DNA of 64,000 nt from a virus (IMGVR_UViG_3300032579_000510:1-64000), one strand, 5' to 3'. Positions 7,956 to 15,314 are shown, counted from the stretch's first letter. The notes: generated from the sequence alone by a model not told the origin. Program-made: numbers and translations.

Positions 7956-8459
7956 ATGGCAATTTGGACCGTTAGTACCTATCATAAAAAATCTTGTCAA
8001 GAAACTGAACATTGGGTTCAGGACGAAGGCGAAGGCAGCATCACTGTTAGGAATGGTTTCCGTTATGGCGAGTGGACTGTAGAAACAGATGACGACAACC
8101 CTCCAGAATTTGAATTTACAGAAGTACCTGGTGGTGATGGTCGTAAAGACAGTATCAATATGTTGGACTGCGAAGTCAATAATATTGAAAGCGTTGAGCT
8201 TGTTGAAATGTTTGATGGCGGTTGCTGGTATGATATTACCATTGAAGGGCTTGACGAGGAAGCTGAGGAAGAACTACAAGAGTTTATTGATGAAAACAGC
8301 ATTTATGATCTAGAAGGCCGTGAAGACGACTCTTGGAGCCAAGATGATAGCGAATGGTGGATCTGGGGTCCAATTGAAATTAAAAACGAAGCTGGTGAAC
8401 GTGTACGTATTATCTGTGCAGATGATGCTGGTAATACCGTTGACTTTGTGGAAGAATAA
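7956..8459 (+). CDS. Acidic phage protein, function unknown
   Basis: 167 residues behind AAGGAGAAGC. Very acidic with many Asp/Glu and Trp residues (DDSEWWIWGP, DEEAEEELQEF). No domain is recognised. Such acidic phage proteins sometimes mimic DNA or inhibit host nucleases; that is speculation here. The stop overlaps the next ATG (TAATG). Confidence 0.65.
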   Translation: MAIWTVSTYHKKSCQETEHWVQDEGEGSITVRNGFRYGEWTVETDDDNPPEFEFTEVPGGDGRKDSINMLDCEVNNIESVELVEMFDGGCWYDITIEGLDEEAEEELQEFIDENSIYDLEGREDDSWSQDDSEWWIWGPIEIKNEAGERVRIICADDAGNTVDFVEE

Positions 8460-8626
8460 TGTCCAATAATAGTTCTTACGTTGGCATAAAAGTAGAATGC
8501 CCAAATGGCATTATTGGTACAGTTACTCACGAAAACGACGAGTGGATTATTATCCAAGATGATGCTGGTACTGGTGAATATATGTTTACCAAACTTGGTT
8601 GCAAAGTATTAAAGGATACAGAATAA
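8459..8626 (+). CDS. 55-residue protein, function unknown
   Basis: A short ORF between two genes, coupled at both ends by TAATG overlaps. The product begins MSNNSSYVGIKVECPNG and ends LGCKVLKDTE. It looks like a small beta-barrel (V-G-I-K-V-E-C / G-T-V / W-I-I-I-Q). Perfect packing between its neighbours supports it being real. Confidence 0.65.
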   Translation: MSNNSSYVGIKVECPNGIIGTVTHENDEWIIIQDDAGTGEYMFTKLGCKVLKDTE

Positions 8627-9042
8627 TGTCAGTCCACGTACCTAGTCAAGGTAATTACGGTAATATTACTATAGGTGCTGGTGTTATGTCTACTGCTGGG
8701 TCAGCTGGGTCAGGCACACATACTATCAGTATAACCAATGGTGGTAGTGGGTATCCAAATAGTGTGCTAACCGCCACTGGTACAGGAGCCACTACTTGGG
8801 CCAATAACACCAGTACTAAAATGAATGTAAAAGGTCAGCTTAACCTAGATGGAGAAGGTGCTGACATTGTTATGAATGGTGTTAGCCTTAAAGGTATCTT
8901 AAATGGTATCACTGATCGTTTAAGTATCCTACAGCCCAAACCAGATATGTTGGAAAAATATGACAACCTACGTCAGGCCTACGAACACTATAAAACTTTA
9001 GAAGCATTATTATACGATGATCAAGAACCTAGCAACAAGTAG
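8626..9042 (+). CDS. Small structural-like protein with helical C-terminal module
   Basis: 138 residues from ATG 8626 (TAATG coupling). The N-terminal ~75 residues are Gly/Thr/Ser-rich beta sequence typical of virion parts. Then a DGEGADIVMNGVSLKG strand block, and a helical tail PDMLEKYDNLRQAYEHYKTLEALL. Related tails end the next two proteins. Probably a small baseplate or head decoration protein; this is inferred. Confidence 0.6.
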   Translation: MSVHVPSQGNYGNITIGAGVMSTAGSAGSGTHTISITNGGSGYPNSVLTATGTGATTWANNTSTKMNVKGQLNLDGEGADIVMNGVSLKGILNGITDRLSILQPKPDMLEKYDNLRQAYEHYKTLEALLYDDQEPSNK

Positions 9043-9361
9043 TGCCTATGTAACAGTAACAGGAAACTATCCTCCAAACATTTACAATAATGGTATGTTA
9101 AATGTTGGGCAGATAAGATACAATCCTACCAATCAAAACATGGAAGTCTATGATGGCAGCATGTGGCAAGTAATGAGTCAGGGCGTGACTGTTGGCTTAA
9201 GTTGGGACGCTGATAGTGCTATTCGTTGGGCCATTGAAAAACAGCGAGAAGAAGCTACTCTTAAAGAGCGCATGGAAAAACATCCTGGGCTTAAAGATGC
9301 TTATGAGAAATTTCAAGTGATGGATATTCTTACCAGGGAAGAAGATGGCAAACCCGCGTAA
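9017..9361 (+). CDS. Small structural-like protein, shared C-terminal motif
   Basis: 114 residues. N-terminal beta sequence includes GQIRYNPTNQNMEVYDGSMWQ, which resembles the fibre motif in which a printed 'virtual object' strand is followed by DGxxW. The tail HPGLKDAYEKFQVMDIL is related to the tails of the proteins before and after. The start lies 26 nt inside the preceding gene. Confidence 0.6.
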   Translation: MIKNLATSSAYVTVTGNYPPNIYNNGMLNVGQIRYNPTNQNMEVYDGSMWQVMSQGVTVGLSWDADSAIRWAIEKQREEATLKERMEKHPGLKDAYEKFQVMDILTREEDGKPA

Positions 9362-9548
9362 TGGATCATACAATACTGTTGGCCCTGCTGGTTCAGGTGG
9401 CAGTGTTCATCCCACTAACTTTAAGCTAGTAGCAGAAAAACTAGTAGAGTGGGAATGGTACGAACGATTTATAGCACAAAATCCAGATCTTAAACTTCGT
9501 TGGGAACAACATAAAACATATGAGATATTAAACAATGAGCAAGAGTAA
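9345..9548 (+). CDS. Small protein with shared C-terminal motif
   Basis: 67 residues, nested 17 nt into the preceding gene. A flexible Gly/Ser N-terminus leads into WYERFIAQNPDLKLRWEQHKTYEIL, the third copy of the tail motif found in the two preceding proteins. Function unknown. Confidence 0.6.
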   Translation: MANPRNGSYNTVGPAGSGGSVHPTNFKLVAEKLVEWEWYERFIAQNPDLKLRWEQHKTYEILNNEQE

Positions 9549-9723
9549 ACTAACTATTCGCGTCACAAATCTTGACAAGATCAACAGCATTGCCAATTGG
9601 TGCAAGGCCAATTTAGACCATCACGAATGGGATATGACTCCTATACATATATTCAAACCAGACTATAAATTCCACTTTGAATGTGAGCAAACTCGCTTAC
9701 AAGTAATACTTCAACACCTATAA
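9535..9723 (+). CDS. 62-residue protein, function unknown
   Basis: Begins MSKSKLTIRVTNLDKINSIANWC and ends LQVILQHL. It overlaps the preceding gene by 14 nt and closes the operon before the promoter at 9729. No recognised domain. Confidence 0.6.
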   Translation: MSKSKLTIRVTNLDKINSIANWCKANLDHHEWDMTPIHIFKPDYKFHFECEQTRLQVILQHL

Positions 9724-9728
9724 ACCAC

Positions 9729-9757
9729 TTGACAATTTAACCAAAAGATGCTATAAT
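9729..9757 (+). promoter_or_regulatory. Sigma-70 promoter (full consensus)
   Basis: TTGACA (9729-9734), 17-nt spacer, TATAAT (9752-9757). The spacer TTTAACCAAAAGATG is nearly identical to that of the promoter at 3355. Confidence 0.85.
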
Positions 9758-9790
9758 TATACATATAATAACAATTTAGGCATAGATTAT

Positions 9791-10093
9791 ATGGAAATTT
9801 TAAAAGCATTTTTAACGGTTTACTGTATTATATCAGTTACGTTTACTACCTTTTTCCTAATTAATTTATTTAGAAATATTCGCAAAGAACTTGACATTGC
9901 CAAAGGTGTAGACACTGTTAAGAAAACTATGAAGTTAGTCTATGTAGAAGAAGTATGCGGTATGTTTCATATGTATGATATTGCCACCCATACATTTATC
10001 TGTCAAGCATACACTGAAGAAGAATTGTGGACTACGGCAAAAACTAAATTTCCAGACATGAAAGTAGTTAGTTTAGAAAAGGACAGCAAATGA
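9791..10093 (+). CDS. Small single-pass membrane protein
   Basis: 100 residues. Residues ~5-27 (KAFLTVYCIISVTFTTFFLI) form one membrane helix; the rest is cytoplasmic-looking and contains YVEEVCGMFHMYDIATHTF. First gene behind the strong promoter at 9729, with TTAGGCA as ribosome site. Its 3' end overlaps the next gene by 4 nt. Early, membrane-directed phage proteins often block superinfection or alter host envelope functions; nothing here proves that. Confidence 0.65.
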   Translation: MEILKAFLTVYCIISVTFTTFFLINLFRNIRKELDIAKGVDTVKKTMKLVYVEEVCGMFHMYDIATHTFICQAYTEEELWTTAKTKFPDMKVVSLEKDSK

Positions 10094-10503
10094 CCATGCA
10101 CATGTTACCGCCTATGTATTCAACAACAGGCAAGAAAAAAGGTAAACAGAAATTCCGTACAGCAGAACAGGCTAACAAAGCTCGTCGTAACGCAGAATCG
10201 TGGCAACAATTATTGGAGAAATATGATGCTAAAGTGGTGGTGGACAAATCTAAGTCCAACAGAAAAAATACTAGTAAAAGTGTGGTTACTAGTGGGAGTG
10301 ATTGGCGTAGCCGTGTTGACCCTAGCCGCCTTACTGATCATATACCAAGTCGTGACACAGGTGTCGCTGTAGCCGCTCGCCCAGCAGACAAAGTCTACAC
10401 AGGTGATGCTATGATTGGTATTGGACAACTACATAAGTCAAACGGTATTCCTGTATTCCGTCAAGAAGATGCTGTCGATGTTAGTAAAATGAGAAGAGGA
10501 TAA
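10090..10503 (+). CDS. Conserved basic phage protein
   Basis: 137 residues. The N-terminus MLPPMYSTTGKKKGKQKFRTAEQA is basic and helical; the C-terminus has GDAMIGIGQLHKSNGIPVF and ends in SKMRRG. This two-block layout recurs in many aquatic T4-like phages as a protein of unknown function; that is from memory of the family, not a search. It likely binds nucleic acid given its charge. Confidence 0.65.
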   Translation: MTMHMLPPMYSTTGKKKGKQKFRTAEQANKARRNAESWQQLLEKYDAKVVVDKSKSNRKNTSKSVVTSGSDWRSRVDPSRLTDHIPSRDTGVAVAARPADKVYTGDAMIGIGQLHKSNGIPVFRQEDAVDVSKMRRG

Positions 10504-10504
10504 T

Positions 10505-10999
10505 ATGAACCAAGAATTAATTAATATGGCATTTACTCGTAATCAACTTAGTAAGACTATGACGTTAAATGAAGCATTTTTTCTTTTTCATAAGGAGAAT
10601 CTTTTAAACGTAGGAGAATTAACTGAACGTGCTATTGTAAAACAAGGCAAATTAACACAGCATTCAAAAAACTTTAAAGGTAGTGATTTTAAAGAAGACA
10701 ACAGCGATAGTAAATATGTTCAGGTTCGCTATTATTCTACAGCTTATGCTACTATTGCCGGAATTCAAAATAAAATAGGAACATTGCGGGTTTTGTGTTT
10801 TGAACCTAAACAAAATAAAAATTATTATTTCTTAATTCCTTACAAAGTGTATGCTCCTTACACTTCAGCCAATGATTCATTAAAAATCTATTTTGATATG
10901 GAAGGCAATCCTAGAAGTCCTAAACGGTCGAATCGTCGATACGATTTATGGGATTATGTATGTACTAAAAAAGAATGGTATAAAAAATTAGCAAAATGA
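10505..10999 (+). CDS. Phage protein of unknown function
   Basis: 164 residues, more AT-rich than its neighbours. It contains a basic SPKRSNRRYDLWDYV stretch near the C-terminus and a central beta region (VQVRYYSTAYATIAGIQNKI, LRVLCFEPKQNKNYYFLIPYKVY). The overall shape recalls small nucleases or nucleic-acid-binding proteins, but no catalytic motif is certain. Overlaps the next ATG by 4 nt (ATGA). Confidence 0.55.
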   Translation: MNQELINMAFTRNQLSKTMTLNEAFFLFHKENLLNVGELTERAIVKQGKLTQHSKNFKGSDFKEDNSDSKYVQVRYYSTAYATIAGIQNKIGTLRVLCFEPKQNKNYYFLIPYKVYAPYTSANDSLKIYFDMEGNPRSPKRSNRRYDLWDYVCTKKEWYKKLAK

Positions 11000-11181
11000 A
11001 AAAAATAATTGGATATATTCTAAGTTGGACATTATATTGGCTAGGTGACTTTACTAGTAAACCTATGCACTACTTTGATTGGGGTTGGTTATATCCTGTG
11101 TATAATCATCTAATGATTTGGAGCACTGACGTACAAGATTGGTCAGGGTGTGATGGCCCGTGGGGAGAAGTCAATGGGTGA
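10996..11181 (+). CDS. Small membrane-associated phage protein
   Basis: 61 residues, Trp/Tyr-rich. MKKIIGYILSWTLYWLGDF followed by KPMHYFDW and YPVYNHLM. This short pattern recurs in T4-like phages near replication and small early genes. Function unknown. The next gene starts inside its 3' end. Confidence 0.6.
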   Translation: MKKIIGYILSWTLYWLGDFTSKPMHYFDWGWLYPVYNHLMIWSTDVQDWSGCDGPWGEVNG

Positions 11182-11458
11182 TGAAAGTCAATGGTATTGG
11201 AATGATTGGAAAGACTACCAATACGCAGTTAAAAAAGACCTTAACGTCGAGTATGAACTTTGGGAAAATACACCTAAAAATAACACTGTTATCTTTAATG
11301 CTGGCACAGATGACGAAATGCTTAAAATTACTCCTGATGGTTTTTATGTTCGTGGAGTAAAGGTAGAACAAGGCCCAGAGGAAGCAGAAGCAGTATACAA
11401 AGCGTTTAAAGAGTTTATGACTTGGGCTATTATCAGCAGGCCCGAAGAAGAGCAATAA
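11174..11458 (+). CDS. Conserved phage protein (MLKITPDGFYVRG type)
   Basis: 94 residues. ATG 11174 is preferred over the earlier in-frame starts because GGGGAGAAG lies just upstream. The C-terminal half MLKITPDGFYVRGVKVEQ followed by EAEAVYKAFKEFM is a block common to many T4-like aquatic phages; its function is not known. Confidence 0.65.
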   Translation: MGDESQWYWNDWKDYQYAVKKDLNVEYELWENTPKNNTVIFNAGTDDEMLKITPDGFYVRGVKVEQGPEEAEAVYKAFKEFMTWAIISRPEEEQ

Positions 11459-11461
11459 ATA
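11454..11461 (+). promoter_or_regulatory. Late promoter box (AATAAATA) before infA
   Basis: AATAAATA overlaps the stop of the gene before. A start ~7 nt downstream leaves a short leader with AAAGGAAAGG before TTG 11484. Confidence 0.5.
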
Positions 11462-11483
11462 GTATATTAAAGGAAAGGATCAA

Positions 11484-11699
11484 TTGGCAAAAGAAGACGT
11501 TATAAAACTATCAGGAACCGTAGAAGAAGTCTTAGGTAACAGTATGTTCCGTGTGAAATTAGAAAACAATCACATTGTTACCGCATATATTGGAGGTAAA
11601 CTCCGTATGCACACAATTAAGATTATCATGGGTGACGTAGTTGACGTTGAAATGACGCCATATGATTTAACCAAAGCCCGTATTACTTACAGACGATAA
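11484..11699 (+). CDS. infA: Translation initiation factor IF-1
   Basis: 71 residues from a TTG start behind AGGAAAGG. It is a near full-length bacterial IF-1 (72 residues in E. coli). It starts [17 protein letters not shown], then [21 protein letters not shown] and [17 protein letters not shown]; roughly half the residues match E. coli IF-1 by eye. It keeps the OB-fold strands and the loops that sit in the ribosomal A site of the 30S subunit. IF-1 helps IF-2 and IF-3 choose the initiator tRNA and start site. A phage copy could bias initiation toward phage mRNAs, including leaderless ones (inference). It follows a short late-promoter-like box. Confidence 0.93.
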   Translation: MAKEDVIKLSGTVEEVLGNSMFRVKLENNHIVTAYIGGKLRMHTIKIIMGDVVDVEMTPYDLTKARITYRR

Positions 11700-11700
11700 G

Positions 11701-11806
11701 CGTCCAGCACCAATTTACCTTTAAGCCACATTGGCTGTGCTGTGCAAAAACAAGGAAAGTTCACAACTAGGGGTCCTTGGTAGCCTTGTTGACGACTGGA
11801 CATAGA
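11701..11806 (+). ncRNA. Possible structured RNA/leader before SOD gene
   Basis: A 122-nt non-coding gap. Pairing by eye: outer stem GTCCAG (11702-11707) with CTGGAC (about 11797-11802); inner stem AGCCA-CAT-TGGCT near 11724-11736; a second inner stem ACAAGG/CCTTGT enclosing 11753-11785. This makes a three-way junction. It is not a tRNA. It could be a riboswitch-like leader of the next gene or a small RNA. Confidence 0.35.
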
Positions 11807-11821
11807 TATTTATGGAAAATT

Positions 11822-12367
11822 ATGTATAACTTTATTAAATGGACATTAAACGAAGGCAAGGAGCCTAAAACACTTACCCAAACTCCACTGCCTTATGATC
11901 GTGGTGCTCTAGGTAAAAGTCTAAGCAAGGCCACATTAGACTATCACTATGGTAGCCTATACAAAGGCTATGTTGATCGCTACAACAAGGGCGAAGGTGA
12001 TGCAGACTTCAACGAAGCAGGCGCTTTCTTACATGACTTATACTTCACACAATTCCGTGCGCCAAAAAGCTCAAATCTACCCGTAGGTAAAAGTCTAGAG
12101 TTAATCAATGAACATTTTACAAGTTTTGATAAATTCAAAGAAGCTTTTGAAAAAGAAGCTATGAAGATACAGGGTTCAGGGTGGATCTATCTTTCATACC
12201 GTGGCGAGATTAAAACAATTAAAAATCACGAAGTTAGACGAGATATCGCACTGTTAGTTGACTGGTGGGAGCATGCATGGGCTCTTGACTATAAAGCAGA
12301 TAAAAAAGGCTACTTAACTAATCAATGGAAAATCATTGATTGGGACATTATTAATCAAAGGATCTAA
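11822..12367 (+). CDS. Fe/Mn superoxide dismutase family protein
   Basis: 181 residues from ATG 11822. LPYDRGALGKSLSKATLDYHYG is the SOD N-terminal helix hairpin with the first metal histidine (YHYG). AFLHDLYF holds the second, and VDWWEHAWALDY the Asp and last His, so all four metal ligands are present. The helper residues of the HH pair (KHHxxYV in bacterial SODs) are LY here. It converts superoxide to peroxide if active. Members are known from T4-like phages. The start lacks a strong ribosome site; an in-frame TTG upstream lies in the structured gap. Confidence 0.85.
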   Translation: MYNFIKWTLNEGKEPKTLTQTPLPYDRGALGKSLSKATLDYHYGSLYKGYVDRYNKGEGDADFNEAGAFLHDLYFTQFRAPKSSNLPVGKSLELINEHFTSFDKFKEAFEKEAMKIQGSGWIYLSYRGEIKTIKNHEVRRDIALLVDWWEHAWALDYKADKKGYLTNQWKIIDWDIINQRI

Positions 12368-13126
12368 ATGCGAACTCCTCTTGTACTAGTTGGTACACGA
12401 TACAACATCTTACCTTTATTAGAAATAGCTGAAGCAACTAATTACGAAGTAATTGGAATTTTAGATCGTTTTTATGTAGGACAGAAATTTGAAGGTATAG
12501 ATGTTATAGGATCTGATCTAGATCTACTAGACAAAGAAAATCAAACCATACAGGATCTTATTAGCACAGCTGAATTTTTTGTCTGTACCTATTTTCCAGG
12601 TTATACCAATACCGATAATCCCAACGAAAACACATTCTTATTAAGATTGCAACGCATTGATTTAGTTAAGCGTGCTGGATGTCAGTTGGCGAATCTAATA
12701 CACCCCAAAGCAGATATCAGCAAATATGCCACTGTTGGTAAAAATACGCTAGCACTGTTAAACTCGTATGTTGAGCCTAGATCCACCGTTGAGGATTTTT
12801 GTACCCTTATGCAAGGAGTTGGTATTGGGCACAACAGTATTGTAGGGGAAAATTGTTCATTCTCTGGTGATGGTGGAGTCGCAGGCAGTGTGACCATGGG
12901 CAAAAATGTCTACGTAGGTGTTAACGTTCGTATATTAAATACCATGGAAAAGAATGTCACAGTAGGTGACAATGTTATTATTGGCCCAGGACTAATAATT
13001 ATGAAAGACATACCTGCAGATACTATTGTGTATCCAAATGGTAAAATGGTTCCTAACTGTGATTTTGATCCAAAAAAATACGAAGGGAACGGAATATTCC
13101 CTTCGTACCAGCGACTAACTTCTTAA
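12368..13126 (+). CDS. PglD/NeuD-type sugar O-acyltransferase
   Basis: 252 residues. The N-terminal ~105 residues form a Rossmann-like sugar-binding part (PLVLVGTRYNILPLLEIAE... VIGILD). From ~110 a left-handed beta-helix of hexapeptide repeats follows (ADISKYATVGKNTLAL, VGIGHNSIVGENCSFSGDGG, VTMGKNVYVGVNVRIL, VTVGDNVIIGPG). Such enzymes transfer acetyl groups to UDP-amino sugars or sialic acid. It could alter host or virion glycans, together with the glycosyltransferases at 15324, 38694 and 51153. It starts right after the SOD stop with AAAGGATC as ribosome site. Its 3' end contains an antisense terminator. Confidence 0.82.
   Translation: MRTPLVLVGTRYNILPLLEIAEATNYEVIGILDRFYVGQKFEGIDVIGSDLDLLDKENQTIQDLISTAEFFVCTYFPGYTNTDNPNENTFLLRLQRIDLVKRAGCQLANLIHPKADISKYATVGKNTLALLNSYVEPRSTVEDFCTLMQGVGIGHNSIVGENCSFSGDGGVAGSVTMGKNVYVGVNVRILNTMEKNVTVGDNVIIGPGLIIMKDIPADTIVYPNGKMVPNCDFDPKKYEGNGIFPSYQRLTS
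13072..13107 (-). terminator. Intrinsic terminator for minus-strand oxygenase gene
   Basis: Perfect 11-bp inverted repeat TACGAAGGGAA / TTCCCTTCGTA with a 7-nt loop, followed on the minus strand by a run of seven T (13078 to 13072). It lies just past the stop of the minus-strand gene at 13129 and inside the coding 3' end of the convergent acyltransferase gene. Confidence 0.8.
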
Positions 13127-13128
13127 AC

Positions 13129-14175
13129 TTACATCACTTCAATATCAGCAGTGGCAATAGGGAATAGATCAACTCTATGCTTGCGTTCTTGATTGTATTC
13201 GTCTTGTGCAAATGGTAGGTATTCACCTGCTAGTTTATCATAATCAAATTGTAAACGTAGACCTACTCTGTCAGGTAAACGTCCCTTTGCAGGTTCAATT
13301 AGTCTACGATGTAAGGTAATTGAATTATCAAATATCATAAGGTCACGATCACCTTTGTACCAATGATCATACATGTACTCTGGAACAAAAATACCTTTTT
13401 TAATAGTTTCAAATATCTTTGTGCTTTCTTCTCTAGACATGCCCTCAATATAGTCAAGCGTGGTGATGCCTAAGTGAATACCTTTTACCCCACCAGGGCT
13501 AGTAATAACCAACGGTACTTTCATATCTGGCTCAGGGCATTGGTTTTCTTTATAAAATGCTTCTTGATCTGGTACTACTTCTGGGTGAACTCCTTTTTCG
13601 TGATAGTTATGTACTACTACCATTTCATCTAGTTCACTGCGGAAACTTTCACTAAGTGATTCATAATAGTCAGTGGTTGTACAAAACCCTGTAGCAGATC
13701 CTACGAAGTTTTCCCATCCCATCAAAGACACTCCAGGAGCAAAACTAACATCTGAACAGGCATTGCTGTGCCAATTCAACTCACCATCTCCAAAGATGCC
13801 AATAGATTGTCCACGACGATTTTTCTTAGGTGTTACGCGAACTAGTTGCATGTGCTTGTCAATTAACCAACGGCGAGCATTTTGAACTGATTCCATTTCT
13901 TCTGCATTGAGCTCATTGTTGAATATTAATTCTTTCAATGGCTTTCCATATTTTAAATATAGATTCACTGGACGCGGAAATCTTGGCGTGCCCCATTTTA
14001 ACATTAGTTCATTATAACGTGGATAGTCAAGAGTATTACCGCGAATAATAGTAACTAATCCCTGAAGATGTAAATTGCCAATTTCCATCCATTCTTCGTC
14101 AGAAATGGTATTTAAATCTACATCATCAATAAAATGGCCAAACCTTCCCAGGCCAGGAATTTTAGTAATTTTCAT
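13129..14175 (-). CDS. TauD/TfdA-like 2-oxoglutarate dioxygenase, atypical triad
   Basis: 348 residues. The TauD layout is recognisable: an N-terminal block GLVTIIRGNTLD; the metal-site region GELNWHSNACSDVSF at ~132-145; GVSLMGWENFVGSATGFCTTTDYYESLS; and a distal region FDNSITLHRRLIEP...DRVGLRLQF with His and Arg. The usual HxD/E is HSN here (His136, Asn138), so the iron site may lack the acidic ligand, as in halogenases where it is replaced, or a downstream Asp may serve. Start ATG has GAGGA behind it. Substrate unknown; conventional TauD proteins hydroxylate small acids or amino acids. Confidence 0.72.
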   Translation of the reverse strand: MKITKIPGLGRFGHFIDDVDLNTISDEEWMEIGNLHLQGLVTIIRGNTLDYPRYNELMLKWGTPRFPRPVNLYLKYGKPLKELIFNNELNAEEMESVQNARRWLIDKHMQLVRVTPKKNRRGQSIGIFGDGELNWHSNACSDVSFAPGVSLMGWENFVGSATGFCTTTDYYESLSESFRSELDEMVVVHNYHEKGVHPEVVPDQEAFYKENQCPEPDMKVPLVITSPGGVKGIHLGITTLDYIEGMSREESTKIFETIKKGIFVPEYMYDHWYKGDRDLMIFDNSITLHRRLIEPAKGRLPDRVGLRLQFDYDKLAGEYLPFAQDEYNQERKHRVDLFPIATADIEVM

Positions 14176-14321
14176 AAATTTTCCTCAAATAAATTTTAAT
14201 TAGATTTTATTGCTAGTGAGAAATCACACACGGAAGGCGTTCTAATTTAACAAATTAGTAAAAGGATTATTATCCCAGGCGTCTTAGTTTTCCGACGTCG
14301 ATGAATATCGGCGCTGCATAA

Positions 14322-14924
14322 TTATTTATGTTGTTTATAAACGCCAGCTAAATTATACATAGGTTCTGTGCCTAAGTTAAGCATAGCATAGTCATGTACA
14401 CCTTCGTTTAGGCAATATGCATGACCCATTTTAGGTTCAAAGTATCCGCGGTTCTCAACAGCAAAATACCTTTCAGCAACATAATTCAAAGGAATCCAAA
14501 ATATATTAAATCCTGCATTGATAGAATCTGTAGGCATGTGATATCTATCTTCAATCCTGGTGTGATTGTCAAAGAATCCCAAAGGATTCATTTTAATAAT
14601 GCGTAGCCCCAGGGGAGTAATACCTAATTTTTCAATTGTTTCTTTAAAAATTACAGTACTACTATCCCACTCAACAGTACAGGGATCTTGGTCAAAACTA
14701 AAACTACCATTATGTGAATAAATTAATTTATACTCCATATTACCAATGCTGTTTTCTTTAGGACGAGTAAATACTGATAACTCAATAGTCTGACAGAGTT
14801 GATATAACATACTGGTTGTATCAGCATCAATGTCTGCTATAGGGCGCATGAAATCATTTTCAACTAATGATTGATCTATTTCAGATAGCTTAGAAAAGAA
14901 ATTATAAGTAGCAAGGCTAGGCAT
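14322..14924 (-). CDS. Putative Asp/Asn beta-hydroxylase-like oxygenase
   Basis: 200 residues. The C-terminal half resembles the aspartyl/asparaginyl beta-hydroxylase fold: LRIIKMNPLGFFDNHTRIEDRYHMP, then FAVENRGYFEPKMGHAYCLNEGVHDYAMLNLG with a distal His. The first iron motif is NHTRIE rather than HxD. It lacks a Shine-Dalgarno, and an AATAAATA box on the minus strand ends 6 nt before the ATG. It is divergent from the Fe-S carrier gene. It may hydroxylate a protein side chain; the assignment is moderate. Confidence 0.5.
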   Translation of the reverse strand: MPSLATYNFFSKLSEIDQSLVENDFMRPIADIDADTTSMLYQLCQTIELSVFTRPKENSIGNMEYKLIYSHNGSFSFDQDPCTVEWDSSTVIFKETIEKLGITPLGLRIIKMNPLGFFDNHTRIEDRYHMPTDSINAGFNIFWIPLNYVAERYFAVENRGYFEPKMGHAYCLNEGVHDYAMLNLGTEPMYNLAGVYKQHK

Positions 14925-14930
14925 ACTTGA

Positions 14931-14938
14931 TATTTATT
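14931..14938 (-). promoter_or_regulatory. Late promoter box (AATAAATA), leaderless spacing
   Basis: Read on the minus strand, AATAAATA ends 6 nt before the ATG at 14924. No Shine-Dalgarno is present. Confidence 0.5.
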
Positions 14939-14957
14939 CTAATATATGCTATTATAA

Positions 14958-14965
14958 TATAAATA
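14958..14965 (+). promoter_or_regulatory. Late promoter box (TATAAATA) for Fe-S carrier gene
   Basis: Perfect TATAAATA octamer 16 nt before ATG 14982, with AAAGGACC as ribosome site in the short leader. Divergent from the box at 14931-14938. Confidence 0.65.
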
Positions 14966-14981
14966 TCTTAAAGGACCTAAT

Positions 14982-15314
14982 ATGGACTCATTTGTAACTG
15001 TAAAACCTGGTGCTATTGCTAAAGTTAAAGAACTCATAGCAGAAGAAAACAATCCTAATCTCAAATTGCGTATGTTTGTTAGCGGTGGTGGATGCAGTGG
15101 ATTCCAATATGGTTTTACTTTTGAAGAAGAAACCAATGACGATGATTGGAGTTTTGACTTTGATGGTGTTACACTAGTAATAGACAGCATGAGCAGTCAA
15201 TATCTGCAAGGCGCTGAAGTAGACTATACAGAAAGTCTACACGGTAGTCAATTTAGTATTAAAAATCCAAATGCGCAAACTACCTGTGGATGTGGTAGTA
15301 GTTTTTCAATTTAA
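14982..15314 (+). CDS. A-type Fe-S carrier (IscA/ErpA family)
   Basis: 110 residues, the usual size. The three cluster-binding cysteines are present: C38 in [17 protein letters not shown] and C102/C104 in TTCGCGSSF. These carriers accept Fe-S clusters from a scaffold and pass them to target enzymes. The window has a radical SAM enzyme at 27218 that needs a 4Fe-4S cluster, so a service role is plausible. It has a perfect TATAAATA late promoter. HesB/IscA genes are known in marine T4-like phages. Confidence 0.92.
   Translation: MDSFVTVKPGAIAKVKELIAEENNPNLKLRMFVSGGGCSGFQYGFTFEEETNDDDWSFDFDGVTLVIDSMSSQYLQGAEVDYTESLHGSQFSIKNPNAQTTCGCGSSFSI

Noticed and set aside
9752-9775. Hairpin over the -10 at 9752, as at 22709 and 34437.
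   Set aside because: Only short AT-rich pairing; no T-run follows.
11700-11821. tRNA gene in the gap.
   Set aside because: No cloverleaf, anticodon arm or TTC loop; too long and the stems do not fit.
11777-12367. Longer SOD start at TTG 11777.
   Set aside because: It would lie in the paired 3' part of the structured gap; ATG 11822 fits the family length.
11484-15314. Bacterial chromosome origin because of infA, SOD and IscA-like genes.
   Set aside because: Both flanks are phage structural and replication genes, with late promoters and compact overlaps; these are phage-carried host-type genes.
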